A stretch of 64,000 nt of DNA from Bdellovibrio reynosensis (GCF_022814725.1 NZ_CP093442.1:124001-188000), one strand, 5' to 3'. Positions 9,795 through 18,619 are shown, counted from the first letter of the stretch. The notes: generated from the sequence alone by a model not told the origin. Translations and numbers: made by a program.

Positions 9795-11258
9795 TTAGGG
9801 CTTTGCCGTGGTCCATCCACCAAAGGTTTGTTCGATAAGTTCAGCACAAGAAATCGTTAAGTGATCCTTCATGTGTTTTGCAACGATCTGAATTCCCAAA
9901 GGCATGCCTTCAGCATTCAACCCCGTAGGTGCCACTGTCGCGGGATTCCCGAGGGTCGTAAAGATTCCAGTATAAATAAAATCAAACGGCGACCACAAAG
10001 GTTGGCGATGTTTTGGTGCGACTCGCGGGTGAGGAGGAATTAATAAAATTCCATTATCACCCAGTTTCGCATCAAGATCAGCTTTCATTTTGTATAAATC
10101 AGCCATCTCGGCACTAAAATCTTTTTTGCTTTTATCAAAGATTTCAGTCAAAGAGACAATTAGATTTGGCAAAGTGTAATCCCCTTTACCCACAGCTAAT
10201 TTTAAAATTTCTTTTCCGACAGAAAGATGCTGATTTGGCCCCATTAAAAGTTCATATAAGTTTGTGCGTTTTGAATGCTTAAGCGCTGCAAACCAAAGTT
10301 CAGCTGAACGCACGAAGAATCTTGGATCTAGTTCTTCAACTTCAGCGCCCAATTCAGAAAATAACTTCCCGCAATTACGCACGACTTGTGCTAGTTCCTG
10401 ATCAGTTCCACGCGCACGATGAAAAGCAGGCTCAGGGCAGATTAAAATCTTTCTGCCAGCCCATTCGCTAGTAAGTTCATCAAGGCTTGGATTTTTCATA
10501 GTGTAAATATCTGACTGATCAGCACCCATTAAAATCTTAGTCAGCGGATAAAGATCTGAAGCTTTACGAGTTAAATGCCCCGTTGATGTCCAAGGGTATT
10601 TATCTTCTGATAGCTCTAAGAAATCTTCCTGACCAAACGGGAAGTGACCAGTTAACGGGAATAAATAACGAGAAGGCTTATGACCAAAGACTCCACAGAA
10701 AAACGCAGGCATTCTAATACTGCCACCGATATCACTTCCTAAACCGATCGGCGAGGCACCAGCGCCCAATAAGGCACCTTCACCACCACTGCTGCCCCCT
10801 GGCGTTCTGCCAAGATCATATGGATTGTTCGTACGTCCATACACAGGATTAAAGGTTTCAAACCAAAAACCAAGTTCAGGCACGTTGGTCGTGCCAAGCG
10901 GAATAGCCCCCGCAACCTTCATGCGCGTGACTAAAGTTGAATCCCAGTTCATCACATCATTCTTATGATGAATGCTGCCGCCGGTGCGCTTCATGCCCTC
11001 GTAAGCAAACATTTCTTTAACCGTGAAAGGCACACCAAATAACGGCGGCAGATCCGAATTATCTTTCGCCACAAGATCAGTTTGTTCATGCGCTTTTTTA
11101 CGAGCACGCACGAAATCATCTTCAACCATGGCGTTGAGTTTAGGATTTACTTCTTCAATACGCGCGATGTGCGCTTCAATAACTTCAGTCGGGGAAACTT
11201 CTTTTTTCGCTACTTTGCTAGCAATTTCTAACGCGGACAATTTCAATAGTTCATTCAT
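9795..11258 (-). CDS. amidase-signature family hydrolase, FAAH-type
   Basis: 487 aa amidase-signature enzyme that hydrolyses an amide bond. The Ser-cisSer-Lys triad is visible: Lys81 (FTVKEM), Ser156 (PGGSSGG) and Ser180 (DIGGSIRMP). The 75- and 24-residue spacings match those of fatty acid amide hydrolase, and 'GGEGALLGAGASPIGLGSDIGGS' resembles FAAH more than GatA. No GatB or GatC gene is adjacent, so a role in tRNA-Gln amidation is unlikely; the substrate is unknown. No signal peptide, so cytoplasmic or peripheral. No clear Shine-Dalgarno lies before ATG 11258, and the ychF terminator ends a few bases upstream, so the gene probably has its own weak promoter or depends on readthrough. Confidence 0.88.
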   Translation of the reverse strand: MNELLKLSALEIASKVAKKEVSPTEVIEAHIARIEEVNPKLNAMVEDDFVRARKKAHEQTDLVAKDNSDLPPLFGVPFTVKEMFAYEGMKRTGGSIHHKNDVMNWDSTLVTRMKVAGAIPLGTTNVPELGFWFETFNPVYGRTNNPYDLGRTPGGSSGGEGALLGAGASPIGLGSDIGGSIRMPAFFCGVFGHKPSRYLFPLTGHFPFGQEDFLELSEDKYPWTSTGHLTRKASDLYPLTKILMGADQSDIYTMKNPSLDELTSEWAGRKILICPEPAFHRARGTDQELAQVVRNCGKLFSELGAEVEELDPRFFVRSAELWFAALKHSKRTNLYELLMGPNQHLSVGKEILKLAVGKGDYTLPNLIVSLTEIFDKSKKDFSAEMADLYKMKADLDAKLGDNGILLIPPHPRVAPKHRQPLWSPFDFIYTGIFTTLGNPATVAPTGLNAEGMPLGIQIVAKHMKDHLTISCAELIEQTFGGWTTAKP

Positions 11259-11263
11259 AAACT

Positions 11264-11288
11264 AAAAAGGGAGCTTAGTGCTCCCTTT
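11264..11288 (-). terminator. intrinsic terminator of ychF
   Basis: The perfect 9-bp stem AAAGGGAGC / GCTCCCTTT with loop TTAGT sits just past the ychF stop codon. On the minus strand it runs into a short T tract. It separates ychF from the amidase gene. Confidence 0.75.
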
Positions 11289-11291
11289 CTC

Positions 11292-12392
11292 CTATACGTT
11301 AAATCTAAAGAACAAAATATCTCCGTCTTTCACTACGTACTCTTTACCTTCAAGGCGGTATTTACCTGCTTCTTTTACCGCTTGTTCTGATTTGTACGAG
11401 AACAAATCTTCACAGTGATAAGTTTCAGCTCTGATGAAACCTTTTTCAAAATCCGTGTGGATCACACCTGCAGCTTGCGGTGCTTTAGTTCCAGCACGAA
11501 TTGTCCAAGCACGAACTTCTTTTTCACCTGCTGTGAAGTAAGTTTGTAAACCCAATAAAGCGTAAGCTTCACGGATCAAACGATTCAAACCTGGCTCTTC
11601 AGCGTTCATTGCTTCTAAGAACTCTTTACGTTCTTCAGGCGGAAGAAGAGAGATCTCAGCTTCCATCGCAGAACAAATCAAAATAGTTTTGTTGTTTTCT
11701 TCAGCCGCACGTTTTTCAACAGCCTTCGTCCAATCGTTACCACCATTAGCGAAATCTGTATCAGACACGTTCATAGCGTAAAGTACTGGTTTTGCAGTTA
11801 ATAGATGCATGTCGCGCAAGAAGGGCGCTTCGTTGTCATCTAAAGTAACCGCGCGGGCAGGAAGACCTTGTCCCAAAGCTTCTTTTACTTTTTTAGTAAC
11901 TTCCGCTTCCATTTTAAGTTTTTTATCTGTGGTGTTTTTCGCCATTTTTTCGATGCGCGCAAATTTCTTATCCACAGAATCAAGGTCTGCTAGCAAAAGC
12001 TCTGTATTGATGATTTCAATGTCACGGATGGGATCTACTGATCCAGATACGTGCACGATATTTGGATCGTCAAAACAACGAACCACGTGAACGATGGCAT
12101 CAGTTTGACGGATGTGAGAAAGGAATTGGTTACCTAAACCTTCACCTTGGGAAGCACCTTTTACGATACCCGCGATGTCCACGAACTCCATCGTTGTTGG
12201 GATGACTTTTTGAGGTTTGATGAATCCAGTGATTTTATCCATGCGTGGATCGGGAACTGTCACGACACCCACGTTAGGATCAATTGTACAGAAAGGGTAG
12301 TTCGCTGCTTCCGCTTTTGCAGAAGTTAATGCGTTGAAAAGCGTTGATTTACCCACATTTGGTAAGCCGACAATACCGACTTGTAAAGCCAT
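11292..12392 (-). CDS. ychF: YchF/OLA1 family redox-regulated ATPase
   Basis: 366 aa, the usual length for this ribosome-associated P-loop NTPase of the Obg group. G1 is GLPNVGKST (residues 8-16) and G3 is DIAG (about residue 73). The G4 position reads NVSD instead of NKxD, the change that lets YchF prefer ATP. A central coiled-coil arm (residues ~130-200) and a C-terminal TGS domain (last ~85 residues, ending 'VKDGDILFFRFNV') complete the family plan. Start ATG 12392 is preceded by GAGG. It lies 32 nt downstream of pth, a common pairing in bacteria, and probably shares its transcript. Confidence 0.96.
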   Translation of the reverse strand: MALQVGIVGLPNVGKSTLFNALTSAKAEAANYPFCTIDPNVGVVTVPDPRMDKITGFIKPQKVIPTTMEFVDIAGIVKGASQGEGLGNQFLSHIRQTDAIVHVVRCFDDPNIVHVSGSVDPIRDIEIINTELLLADLDSVDKKFARIEKMAKNTTDKKLKMEAEVTKKVKEALGQGLPARAVTLDDNEAPFLRDMHLLTAKPVLYAMNVSDTDFANGGNDWTKAVEKRAAEENNKTILICSAMEAEISLLPPEERKEFLEAMNAEEPGLNRLIREAYALLGLQTYFTAGEKEVRAWTIRAGTKAPQAAGVIHTDFEKGFIRAETYHCEDLFSYKSEQAVKEAGKYRLEGKEYVVKDGDILFFRFNV

Positions 12393-12424
12393 GAAAAACC
12401 TCGATTCAGAGGTTGCAATCTAGC

Positions 12425-12988
12425 CTAACCATTGAATTTTGTCGAAGCTTTTTGAATTCCGTCGAGGATAATACTTTCGATGGCATCATTGGCTTTATTC
12501 AAGAAATCCGGCATTTTTGCGAATTCATCTTTTGTGAATTTACCTAGGACATAGTCAGGAACGGGGATATTCGGGTTTTCAGGGCGTCCTACGCCCAATC
12601 TAAGGCGAATATAGTCAGCAGAGCCTAATAGGCCCGAGACACTCTTAATGCCGTTATGGCCGCCGTGCCCCCGGTTTTTTTGAATCTTCATTTGGCCAAA
12701 GGGCTGATCAATCTCATCATGAATAACAATCAGATGATCCATCGGGATTTTGTAGAAACCCATTAGAGGCTGCACCGATTCCCCAGAAAGATTCATGTAG
12801 GTTTGCGGTTTGCAGAATAGCAAGTTGTGCTCTTTCCACTTCACTTGCGCGATCTCTGCTTTGAATTGGTTCTTTACAGTGGGATTGCCCAGGCCCTGCA
12901 TGAAAAAATCAACGGCCATAAACCCAATGTTATGTCGAGTGAGTTTATATTCACCACCAGGATTACCCAAACCAACAACCATCCACAT
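12425..12988 (-). CDS. pth: peptidyl-tRNA hydrolase
   Basis: 187 aa; cleaves the ester bond of peptidyl-tRNA released from stalled ribosomes. The start was set at ATG 12988, preceded by GGAG and giving the family N-terminus MWMVVGLGNPG; a longer open frame upstream runs through a palindromic repeat and is not credible as protein. Visible motifs: catalytic His19 in TRHNIGF, YMNLSGE, IHDEID and GRGHGGHNG-type 'RGHGGHNGIKS'. It lies between rplY and ychF on the same strand, as translation-associated neighbours. Confidence 0.96.
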   Translation of the reverse strand: MWMVVGLGNPGGEYKLTRHNIGFMAVDFFMQGLGNPTVKNQFKAEIAQVKWKEHNLLFCKPQTYMNLSGESVQPLMGFYKIPMDHLIVIHDEIDQPFGQMKIQKNRGHGGHNGIKSVSGLLGSADYIRLRLGVGRPENPNIPVPDYVLGKFTKDEFAKMPDFLNKANDAIESIILDGIQKASTKFNG

Positions 12989-13031
12989 AAAATCTCCGAT
13001 CGAAGCGGCTGATGAAAAAGGCCCAACTGAC

Positions 13032-13107
13032 TGCGTTGGAAGAATATCTTCTCGCTCCGACGTACTAGAAGTACGCCTGCGCTGCGAGGATATCCTTCCG
13101 CCTTGCA
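13032..13107. repeat. large imperfect palindrome between rplY and pth
   Basis: The inner perfect hairpin CGTACT-AGA-AGTACG (13061-13075) is enclosed by imperfect outer arms 13032-13055 and 13084-13107 sharing GGAA..ATATC..CTCGC. The element lies directly before pth and after the rplY terminator. Its form is that of a dispersed extragenic palindrome or an RNA processing site. No second copy was noticed in this window. Confidence 0.55.
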
Positions 13108-13144
13108 TTTGGACCATTTTGATCAGCCTCTACAGTGCTGAAAC

Positions 13145-13178
13145 GAAAAAAGGCAGTCCTATTGGAACTGCCTTTTTC
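13145..13178 (-). terminator. intrinsic terminator of rplY
   Basis: The stem AAAAAGGCAGT / ACTGCCTTTTT with an 8-nt loop lies 30 nt past the rplY stop. On the minus strand the stem ends in a T run. Confidence 0.8.
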
Positions 13179-13206
13179 GTCTTTTTCAAGTTTTCGCTGT
13201 AAAGAA

Positions 13207-13845
13207 TTACTTCTTCGCAGGAGCTTTTGCAGCAGCAGCTGGAGCCGCGGCAGCAGCAGGAGCTGCAGCTGGAGTAGCAACAACTTCTTCTTCTTGAGCA
13301 GAAACAACCGCGATTGTTTGCTCTGCGCCAGTGATAACTTTCACTGAACCAGAAACTTTGATGTCTGATACGTGAAGAGCATCGCCTACGCCCAAGTTAG
13401 AAACGTCAGCTGTGAAGAATTCAGGGATTTCAGTTGGTAAGCACTCAACCTCAACAGTACGAGTAACTACGTTCAACAAACCGCCTTCAGAAAGACCGAT
13501 TGCTTTACCTTCAAGACGGATTTCAACGTTAACGCGAACCGCTTTTTTAAGGTCTAGAGCGTACATGTCTACGTGTTGTGGACGACGAGTAAGTGGGTGT
13601 ACGTCTACAGATTTGATTAGAACTACGATGCCATCAGCACCTTTTACGTTCCCTTTAAGATTGAAAAGAGCATTCTCGTAAGCGCGAGTGTTGTACTTAA
13701 CGATTTCTTTTTCACTAACAGATACGTTGATTGGCTCAACTGCACCGTAGATTACTGCAGGAACATTGCGAGAGTTACGAAGAGCGCGGCTGTTGTGTTT
13801 ACCAGTTTCGCGAGCTTCAACATTCAAGTCGATTCTTGATTTCAT
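13207..13845 (-). CDS. rplY: 50S ribosomal protein bL25, CTC/TL5 long form
   Basis: 212 aa two-domain form of bL25, which binds 5S rRNA on the large subunit. The N-terminal 5S-binding domain begins 'MKSRIDLNVEARETGKHNSRALR' in family fashion and contains 'VPAVIYG'; the CTC beta domain follows from ~95 to ~180. The tail is a low-complexity Ala/Pro/Lys run. Start ATG 13845 has AAGGA upstream; the longer frame to 13896 lacks support. It follows prs on the same strand, a widely seen prs-ctc-pth order. Confidence 0.95.
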   Translation of the reverse strand: MKSRIDLNVEARETGKHNSRALRNSRNVPAVIYGAVEPINVSVSEKEIVKYNTRAYENALFNLKGNVKGADGIVVLIKSVDVHPLTRRPQHVDMYALDLKKAVRVNVEIRLEGKAIGLSEGGLLNVVTRTVEVECLPTEIPEFFTADVSNLGVGDALHVSDIKVSGSVKVITGAEQTIAVVSAQEEEVVATPAAAPAAAAAPAAAAKAPAKK

Positions 13846-13881
13846 GATATTTTTCCTTCTAGTCCGATAGAGGATGTTAAT

Positions 13882-13906
13882 AAAAAATGCCCCCAACTAA
13901 GGGAGC
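13882..13906 (-). terminator. intrinsic terminator of prs
   Basis: Minus-strand stem TGCTCCC / GGGGGCA, 7 bp with one G-T pair, then TTTTTTATT. It lies between prs and rplY, so bL25 may also be transcribed from its own promoter or by readthrough. Confidence 0.65.
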
Positions 13907-13937
13907 ACGTAAATTAAAGTTAAAAGTGCAATTTCAG

Positions 13938-14882
13938 TTAGTCGAAAAGGGAGCTTACTGAATCATTGCCGTGGATTCTCTTGATCGCTTCAGCTAGCAC
14001 CGGGGCTACTGAAACAACTTCGATCTTGCCACAATTCTTCGCTGCTTCCGTCAGCGGGATCGAATCGGTCACCCATACTTTTTCAATAGGGCTTTCCTTC
14101 AAGCGACTGATCGCTGGACCCGATAAAACCGGGTGGGTTGCAACGGCGAACACACGTTTTGCACCATTCTTAATTAGACTGTCAACAGCTTGTGTAAGAG
14201 TTCCAGCCGTATCGATCATATCATCAACGATGATCGCGGTTTTCCCAGTCACATCCCCGATAAGGTGCAAAGCTTTTGCCTCATTAGGGCCAGAACGGCG
14301 TTTATCGATAATAGCCATAGAGGATTCAATGCGTTTAGCAAAAGCGCGGGTTCTTTCCACCCCTCCGGCGTCTGGACTCACTGCGACAAATTCGCTGCCG
14401 TGGCCATGGGAATCACGCCAAGCGCGAGATAAAGTCGGAATCGCAAATAAGTGATCCACTGGAACGTTAAAGAAACCTTGGATTTGGGCGGCATGCAGGT
14501 CGACTGAAACCACGCGGTCAGCCCCAGCCGTCGTAATTAGATCGGCCATAAGCTTAGCAGAGATCGGCGCGCGCGGAGCCACTTTACGGTCCTGGCGGGC
14601 ATACCCGTAATACGGGATCACAGCAGTGATGGAGGCAGCAGAAGCTCGGCGTAAAGCATCGAGCATCACAAAAAGCTCCATATAGTTTTGGTTCACAGGG
14701 GGGCAGGTGCTTTGTACTACAAAGACATGCTGTCCTCGAACGCTTTCATGTATTTCTACTTGGATTTCCCCGTCGGCAAAAGTGCTTACTTCGCAGTAAC
14801 CGAGCTCTACTCCAGCTGCTTCGGCTACCTTTTTTGCCAGGGTCGGATTGGCATTGGCGGTAAAGATTTTTAGGCCCTTCAT
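13938..14882 (-). CDS. prs: ribose-phosphate pyrophosphokinase
   Basis: 314 aa; makes PRPP from ribose 5-phosphate and ATP for nucleotide, His and Trp synthesis. The divalent-metal/flexible-loop region 'VDLHAAQIQGFF' and the PRPP-binding loop 'VIVDDMIDTAGTL' are intact, as is 'VSPDAGGVERTRAFA'. ATG 14882 gives the usual N-terminus MKGLKIFTANANP; a GTG one codon earlier (14885) is possible since AGGAG lies 7 nt before it. Length and motifs are fully typical of class I PRPP synthetases. Confidence 0.96.
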   Translation of the reverse strand: MKGLKIFTANANPTLAKKVAEAAGVELGYCEVSTFADGEIQVEIHESVRGQHVFVVQSTCPPVNQNYMELFVMLDALRRASAASITAVIPYYGYARQDRKVAPRAPISAKLMADLITTAGADRVVSVDLHAAQIQGFFNVPVDHLFAIPTLSRAWRDSHGHGSEFVAVSPDAGGVERTRAFAKRIESSMAIIDKRRSGPNEAKALHLIGDVTGKTAIIVDDMIDTAGTLTQAVDSLIKNGAKRVFAVATHPVLSGPAISRLKESPIEKVWVTDSIPLTEAAKNCGKIEVVSVAPVLAEAIKRIHGNDSVSSLFD

Positions 14883-14885
14883 CAC

Positions 14886-15208
14886 TCGTAGTCTCCTGAG
14901 TTAAAAGTGCAGTTTCGAAACCCTAACAAGGCAAAAACCCTTTGTCCACATTTCGAAAAAAATTATTTATGGCGACGTTCCAAGCAGCGTTTTTGACTCT
15001 AAAATCTGAGCCAAAAAAGGGCACTTTTCACTCTGTCTGAAAGTTCTACGGGGTTTTGTTTCTGGCTTCATGTTTATTTCGTTTTCACCTCGATGCAGAG
15101 ACAAATTACGGCGCTGGTTTTTCCTATTTTTCAAGGTTCCAAGAAAGCACCACCTAATTTTATTTGTTCCTTTAAGATCACTCCAAGTCGAAGCATAGGA
15201 GGCTTCTT
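14886..15208. other. divergent intergenic region prs / 3D-domain lipoprotein
   Basis: 323 nt with no credible gene. It must contain promoters for both diverging genes. I could not assign convincing -35/-10 pairs. Ribosome-binding sites for both genes lie at its ends (AGGAG near 14892 on the minus strand, AGGAGG at 15198-15203 on the plus strand). Confidence 0.6.
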
Positions 15209-16456
15209 ATGAAACACCAAATTTTTCAAATCACATTGACGATCACGATGATGACCATCCTTATGGGCTGCGCTGAAGGTAAAATTACTCAGCTAGCAGG
15301 CAAACAAAAAAGTACCATTGCCACTGCTGACGAACTGCCGGAACTAGAAGTAGATAGAAATTCAAACTACCGTCGTGGTGACCGTAACGTCGAAGAAACC
15401 GAAGATTCAGGTGATACTGTTACTAGAGGTGAAAATTCTGCTAGTGATAACGAAAGAAATGAAGAAGTTGTTATTGATGACGAGAAAATCGGCGAAGAAT
15501 CTAAAGAGAATTCTGAAACTAATGACGACACTGTGAAAGAAGATGATTCTACTGTTGATGAGTCAACGGAAGATAGAAATCAAGACGATCAGCAAAAAGC
15601 CGACGACAAACAAGGCAGCCAAGAAGACGAGCAAAAAAAGTTAGAAGAACAAAAACGTCGTCAAGAAGAAGCGCGCAAACAAGCTGAGCTAAAAAGACAA
15701 CAAGAGGAAGCTAGAAGACAAGAAGAACTACGTCGCCAAGAAGAAGAAAAACGCAGAAAAGCAGAACAAGATAGACAGAACGAACAAAAACAAAATCCTC
15801 CAGTGGATGTTCCTGCACCAGGTTCATCTCAATCGCCAGGCACGATTGCCGAAAAAGGTTTTGTGACTCCGACGATTTACTACTTTGCGGTTCTTAACGA
15901 AGATAAAAGTGCATGTCCTCGTGTAGCACCACTTTTTGATAAATCTGGGCGTGTGATGACAATGGTTTGTACTAGTACTTATAAAACGTGCCGCCTTGAA
16001 GGTTCTTGTGGTGTTGTTCAGAACAATACGATGCGTAAGTTCAATGTCGTCAAAAAAGGTGCATTTACAGAAATCACGAATCAAAAATGCAGCTTTGGGT
16101 TTGGCGTGAAAAGCTATTGCTTAGATCCATTTTACACATTGGCTGCAGACCTTGATATCTATAAACCGGGTGATGTGATTTATGTTAACTCTGTTCGCGG
16201 CGTGCAGCTGCCAGACGGTTCTAAACATACAGGTTACTTTGTAATTCGCGATATGGGCCACGGAATTAAAGGCAGAGGTCGCTTTGATTTCTACTCTGGA
16301 ACTTATTCGCATAAATCAGACTCAAACCCATTTAAGAAATTGGGTTTAGCTGATAAACGAACTCAAGTTCCGTTTGTAAGATTGACGGGCTTGCGCGCAG
16401 AACAGGTTCTTAAATCAAGAGCCTTCCCAGGCTTGCCTCAAGAACCTATTGAATAA
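15209..16456 (+). CDS. lipoprotein with long charged linker and C-terminal 3D (Asp-Asp-Asp) domain
   Basis: 415 aa. Signal peptide with lipobox LMGC at Cys21, AGGAGG ribosome site. Residues ~45-190 are a low-complexity acidic then Gln/Glu/Arg/Lys-rich segment, likely a stalk or coiled coil. The C-terminal ~110 residues carry a double-psi beta-barrel '3D' signature: 'YKPGDVIYVNSVRG', 'GYFVIRDMGHGIKGRGRFDFY'. This fold is found in MltA-type lytic transglycosylases and RlpA-like proteins, so a peptidoglycan role at the outer membrane is reasonable. Four cysteines lie in the middle, near 'CPRV' and 'CTSTYKTCRLEGSCG'. It converges on rdgB with no gap between stop codons. Confidence 0.8.
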   Translation: MKHQIFQITLTITMMTILMGCAEGKITQLAGKQKSTIATADELPELEVDRNSNYRRGDRNVEETEDSGDTVTRGENSASDNERNEEVVIDDEKIGEESKENSETNDDTVKEDDSTVDESTEDRNQDDQQKADDKQGSQEDEQKKLEEQKRRQEEARKQAELKRQQEEARRQEELRRQEEEKRRKAEQDRQNEQKQNPPVDVPAPGSSQSPGTIAEKGFVTPTIYYFAVLNEDKSACPRVAPLFDKSGRVMTMVCTSTYKTCRLEGSCGVVQNNTMRKFNVVKKGAFTEITNQKCSFGFGVKSYCLDPFYTLAADLDIYKPGDVIYVNSVRGVQLPDGSKHTGYFVIRDMGHGIKGRGRFDFYSGTYSHKSDSNPFKKLGLADKRTQVPFVRLTGLRAEQVLKSRAFPGLPQEPIE

Positions 16457-17065
16457 TTAATTAGGCATCTGTCCAGTTTCCTTAAGGCGCTCTAAAAACG
16501 CCTTAAGGGCTTGGGCACGGTGAGAATGTTGAGTTTTAAACCCATCACCAAGTTCTGCCAAAGTTTTTGTCTGTCCTTCAGGAACAAACACAGGATCATA
16601 ACCAAAACCATGAAGGCCCGCTGGCTTAGAAGCAATCGTCCCTTTCATTTCCCCGGTAAATACCCATTCTTCACCAGTGGGTGAATAGATCACAGTTGTT
16701 GCTACAAACTTCGCGTTTTTATTTGGCATTGGTTTAAGCGTGATCATTTTTAAAAGCTTAGAAACGTTTTCGCTATCAGAAGCCTTCGGACCTGCGTAAC
16801 GAGCAGAATGGATACCTGGTAAACCATTAAGGCCTTCTACAACTAGGCCCGCATCTTCACCTAAAACCCAGACGTTGTTTTTCACAGCACGCAAAGTTTT
16901 AGCTTTGATGCGCGCGTTGTCTTCAAAAGTTTTGCCGTCTTCAGGACGGGGAGTGAAGGATGGAATATCGCCTTGAGAAAATACTTTTAAGTCAGCAATC
17001 TCTCTTAACAGAAGTTTGTATTCAGCTAGTTTGCCTTTATTGCCAGTGGCGATCCATAACTCCAT
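16457..17065 (-). CDS. rdgB: dITP/XTP pyrophosphatase (RdgB/HAM1)
   Basis: 202 aa house-cleaning enzyme hydrolysing non-canonical purine NTPs (dITP, XTP) to monophosphates. N-terminal 'IATGNKGKLAEY' binds nucleotide, 'LGEDAGLVVEGLNGLPGIHSARYAG' holds metal ligands, and 'FGYDPVF' plus 'HSHRAQAL' near the C-terminus are diagnostic. Start ATG 17065 has AGGA upstream. It follows rph by 11 nt, the frequent rph-rdgB operon. Confidence 0.96.
   Translation of the reverse strand: MELWIATGNKGKLAEYKLLLREIADLKVFSQGDIPSFTPRPEDGKTFEDNARIKAKTLRAVKNNVWVLGEDAGLVVEGLNGLPGIHSARYAGPKASDSENVSKLLKMITLKPMPNKNAKFVATTVIYSPTGEEWVFTGEMKGTIASKPAGLHGFGYDPVFVPEGQTKTLAELGDGFKTQHSHRAQALKAFLERLKETGQMPN
16480..16508. other. 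perfect 10-bp palindrome inside the 3' end of rdgB
   Basis: CCTTAAGGCG (16480-16489) and CGCCTTAAGG (16499-16508) are perfectly complementary around a 9-nt loop. It overlaps the last codons of rdgB and lies just past the stop of the convergent lipoprotein gene, so it may serve as a shared 3'-end hairpin. There is no T tract on either strand. Confidence 0.55.
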
Positions 17066-17076
17066 CTTCGCGGTTC

Positions 17077-17808
17077 CTATCTGTTTGCTAATTTAAAAAT
17101 GTCGCCAACCACAGCGGCTTGATGAATGAATAGTTCCGTACAACCTTTTTGTGCGACACTCATCATTTCAAATAATTGTTCGCGTGTGAATGGAACGTGT
17201 TCTGCTGTACCTTGAACTTCTACGAAATGACCTTTGTCAGTCATTACAAAATTCATGTCAGTGCCGATTGCAGAATCTTCGTCATAGTTTAGATCTAAAA
17301 GAATATTTCCTTGATGAAGACCTACGCTGATCGCAGAAACGTAATTGATCAAAGGGAAAGCTTTGATTTCGCTGACGTCATGAAGCTTTTTAGCAGCTAA
17401 AGCTAAAGCCACAAAACCGCCAGTTACTGAGGCTGTTCTTGTTCCGCCATCAGCATTAAGAACATCGCAGTCGACGATGATTTGTCTTTCACCCAAAGCC
17501 TTCAAATCAACAGCCGCTCTTAAAGATCTGCCAATCAATCTTGAAATTTCTTGGGTGCGACCACCAGTCATAGATTTATCACGTTTAATACGAGTGTGTG
17601 TAGAGCGTGGTAGCATGCCGTATTCAGCCGTCACCCAGCCAGCACCTGTGCCAACAAGCCATTGCGGGGCTTTAGGTTCATAAGTGGCTGTGCAAAGAAC
17701 TCTGGTTTTTCCGAACTCAACAATGCAAGAGCCTTCAGCGTACTCAGATACATTTGGAGTGATTTTAATTTGACGAAGTTGATCAAAAAGACGGCCGTCA
17801 ACACGCAT
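17077..17808 (-). CDS. rph: ribonuclease PH
   Basis: 243 aa phosphorolytic 3'-5' exoribonuclease that trims tRNA 3' ends. Family blocks are visible in order: 'RVDGRLFDQLR', 'EYGMLPRSTHTR', 'GGRTQEISRLIGRSLRAA' and 'DCDVLNADGGTRTASVTGG'. The length is typical. Start ATG 17808 has a strong AGGAGG site. It is the first gene of a likely rph-rdgB operon, with the cell-wall amidase gene 25 nt upstream on the same strand. Confidence 0.97.
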   Translation of the reverse strand: MRVDGRLFDQLRQIKITPNVSEYAEGSCIVEFGKTRVLCTATYEPKAPQWLVGTGAGWVTAEYGMLPRSTHTRIKRDKSMTGGRTQEISRLIGRSLRAAVDLKALGERQIIVDCDVLNADGGTRTASVTGGFVALALAAKKLHDVSEIKAFPLINYVSAISVGLHQGNILLDLNYDEDSAIGTDMNFVMTDKGHFVEVQGTAEHVPFTREQLFEMMSVAQKGCTELFIHQAAVVGDIFKLANR

Positions 17809-17833
17809 GAAAGACCTCCTAAATAGGGAAGGC

Positions 17834-18619
17834 CTAATCTAATGTCTTCGCCGTGTGATTGTCCATCTTTTCTTTGTAAGAGATTAAAGCGGTGTAGATT
17901 TTTTGAGCAAGATCAGATTGATATTCTGTGTTTAAAAGTCGTTTCGCTTCGCGCGGGTTGGTTAAAAAACCAATTTCAATAAGGACTGAGGGCATTGAGG
18001 TCTTTGAGATCACGTAAAACGGAGCTTGCTTGATTGTCGCTTGTGGTGCGGTTGCATCTGTGCTCCACACGGATGTTAAAGTCTTACTTAGTCGCAAGCT
18101 GCTTTGCAGACGGTTTTGACGATGCAGATCTTCAATGATCGCAGCGACGTCACCTTTTTTGGATAAGTTATCGCCACCAGAAATCTTATGCAGTTCTTTT
18201 GAATTTAATAAAGCCTGATTTTCTTGGCTTGCTAAGTACAGTGCATCTTCATCGGGGGGCAGATTATTTTGGAAGAAAAATTCAACGCCCTTTGCGCGAC
18301 TGTCTAAAGCGGCATTGGCATGAAGACTGACGAAGATATCCGCTTTTGCGTCTTCTGCCATTTTCACTCTGTGTGGCAGACTGATATTTTTATCAAGTTG
18401 GCGCGTCAGTGTGACTTTAAAATTGGCATCTTTTTCTAAAAGAGTTTTTAGTTTTTGCGCAACTTTCAACACCAGCTCTGCTTCACGGGCTTGGCCATGC
18501 ACGGCACCTGTATCAATTCCACCGTGGCCAGGATCAAGCATGATATGAAGTGCAAATGCAGGACGACTCAAAACGATGAGAGCCGCTAGCATCAAGTGTT
18601 TTATAGTGAGAAAGTTCAT
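17834..18619 (-). CDS. N-acetylmuramoyl-L-alanine amidase, Amidase_3 family
   Basis: 261 aa exported zinc hydrolase cutting the lactyl-amide bond between MurNAc and the stem peptide. ATG 18619 was chosen since it gives a signal peptide ending 'SRPAFA'; the longer frame to GTG 18664 puts charged residues ahead of it. Zinc ligands: His32 (DPGHGG), Glu46 (REAEL) and the His of 'VSLHANA'. The catalytic Glu lies in 'VLIEIGFLTN'. It lacks the N-terminal AMIN domain of AmiC, so targeting must differ. The ribosome site is poor. A role in wall remodelling during division or growth is expected. Confidence 0.92.
   Translation of the reverse strand: MNFLTIKHLMLAALIVLSRPAFALHIMLDPGHGGIDTGAVHGQAREAELVLKVAQKLKTLLEKDANFKVTLTRQLDKNISLPHRVKMAEDAKADIFVSLHANAALDSRAKGVEFFFQNNLPPDEDALYLASQENQALLNSKELHKISGGDNLSKKGDVAAIIEDLHRQNRLQSSLRLSKTLTSVWSTDATAPQATIKQAPFYVISKTSMPSVLIEIGFLTNPREAKRLLNTEYQSDLAQKIYTALISYKEKMDNHTAKTLD

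Noticed and set aside
12989-13117. N-terminal extension of peptidyl-tRNA hydrolase
   Set aside because: The frame is open but runs through a palindromic repeat; the family start at 12988 has a ribosome-binding site.
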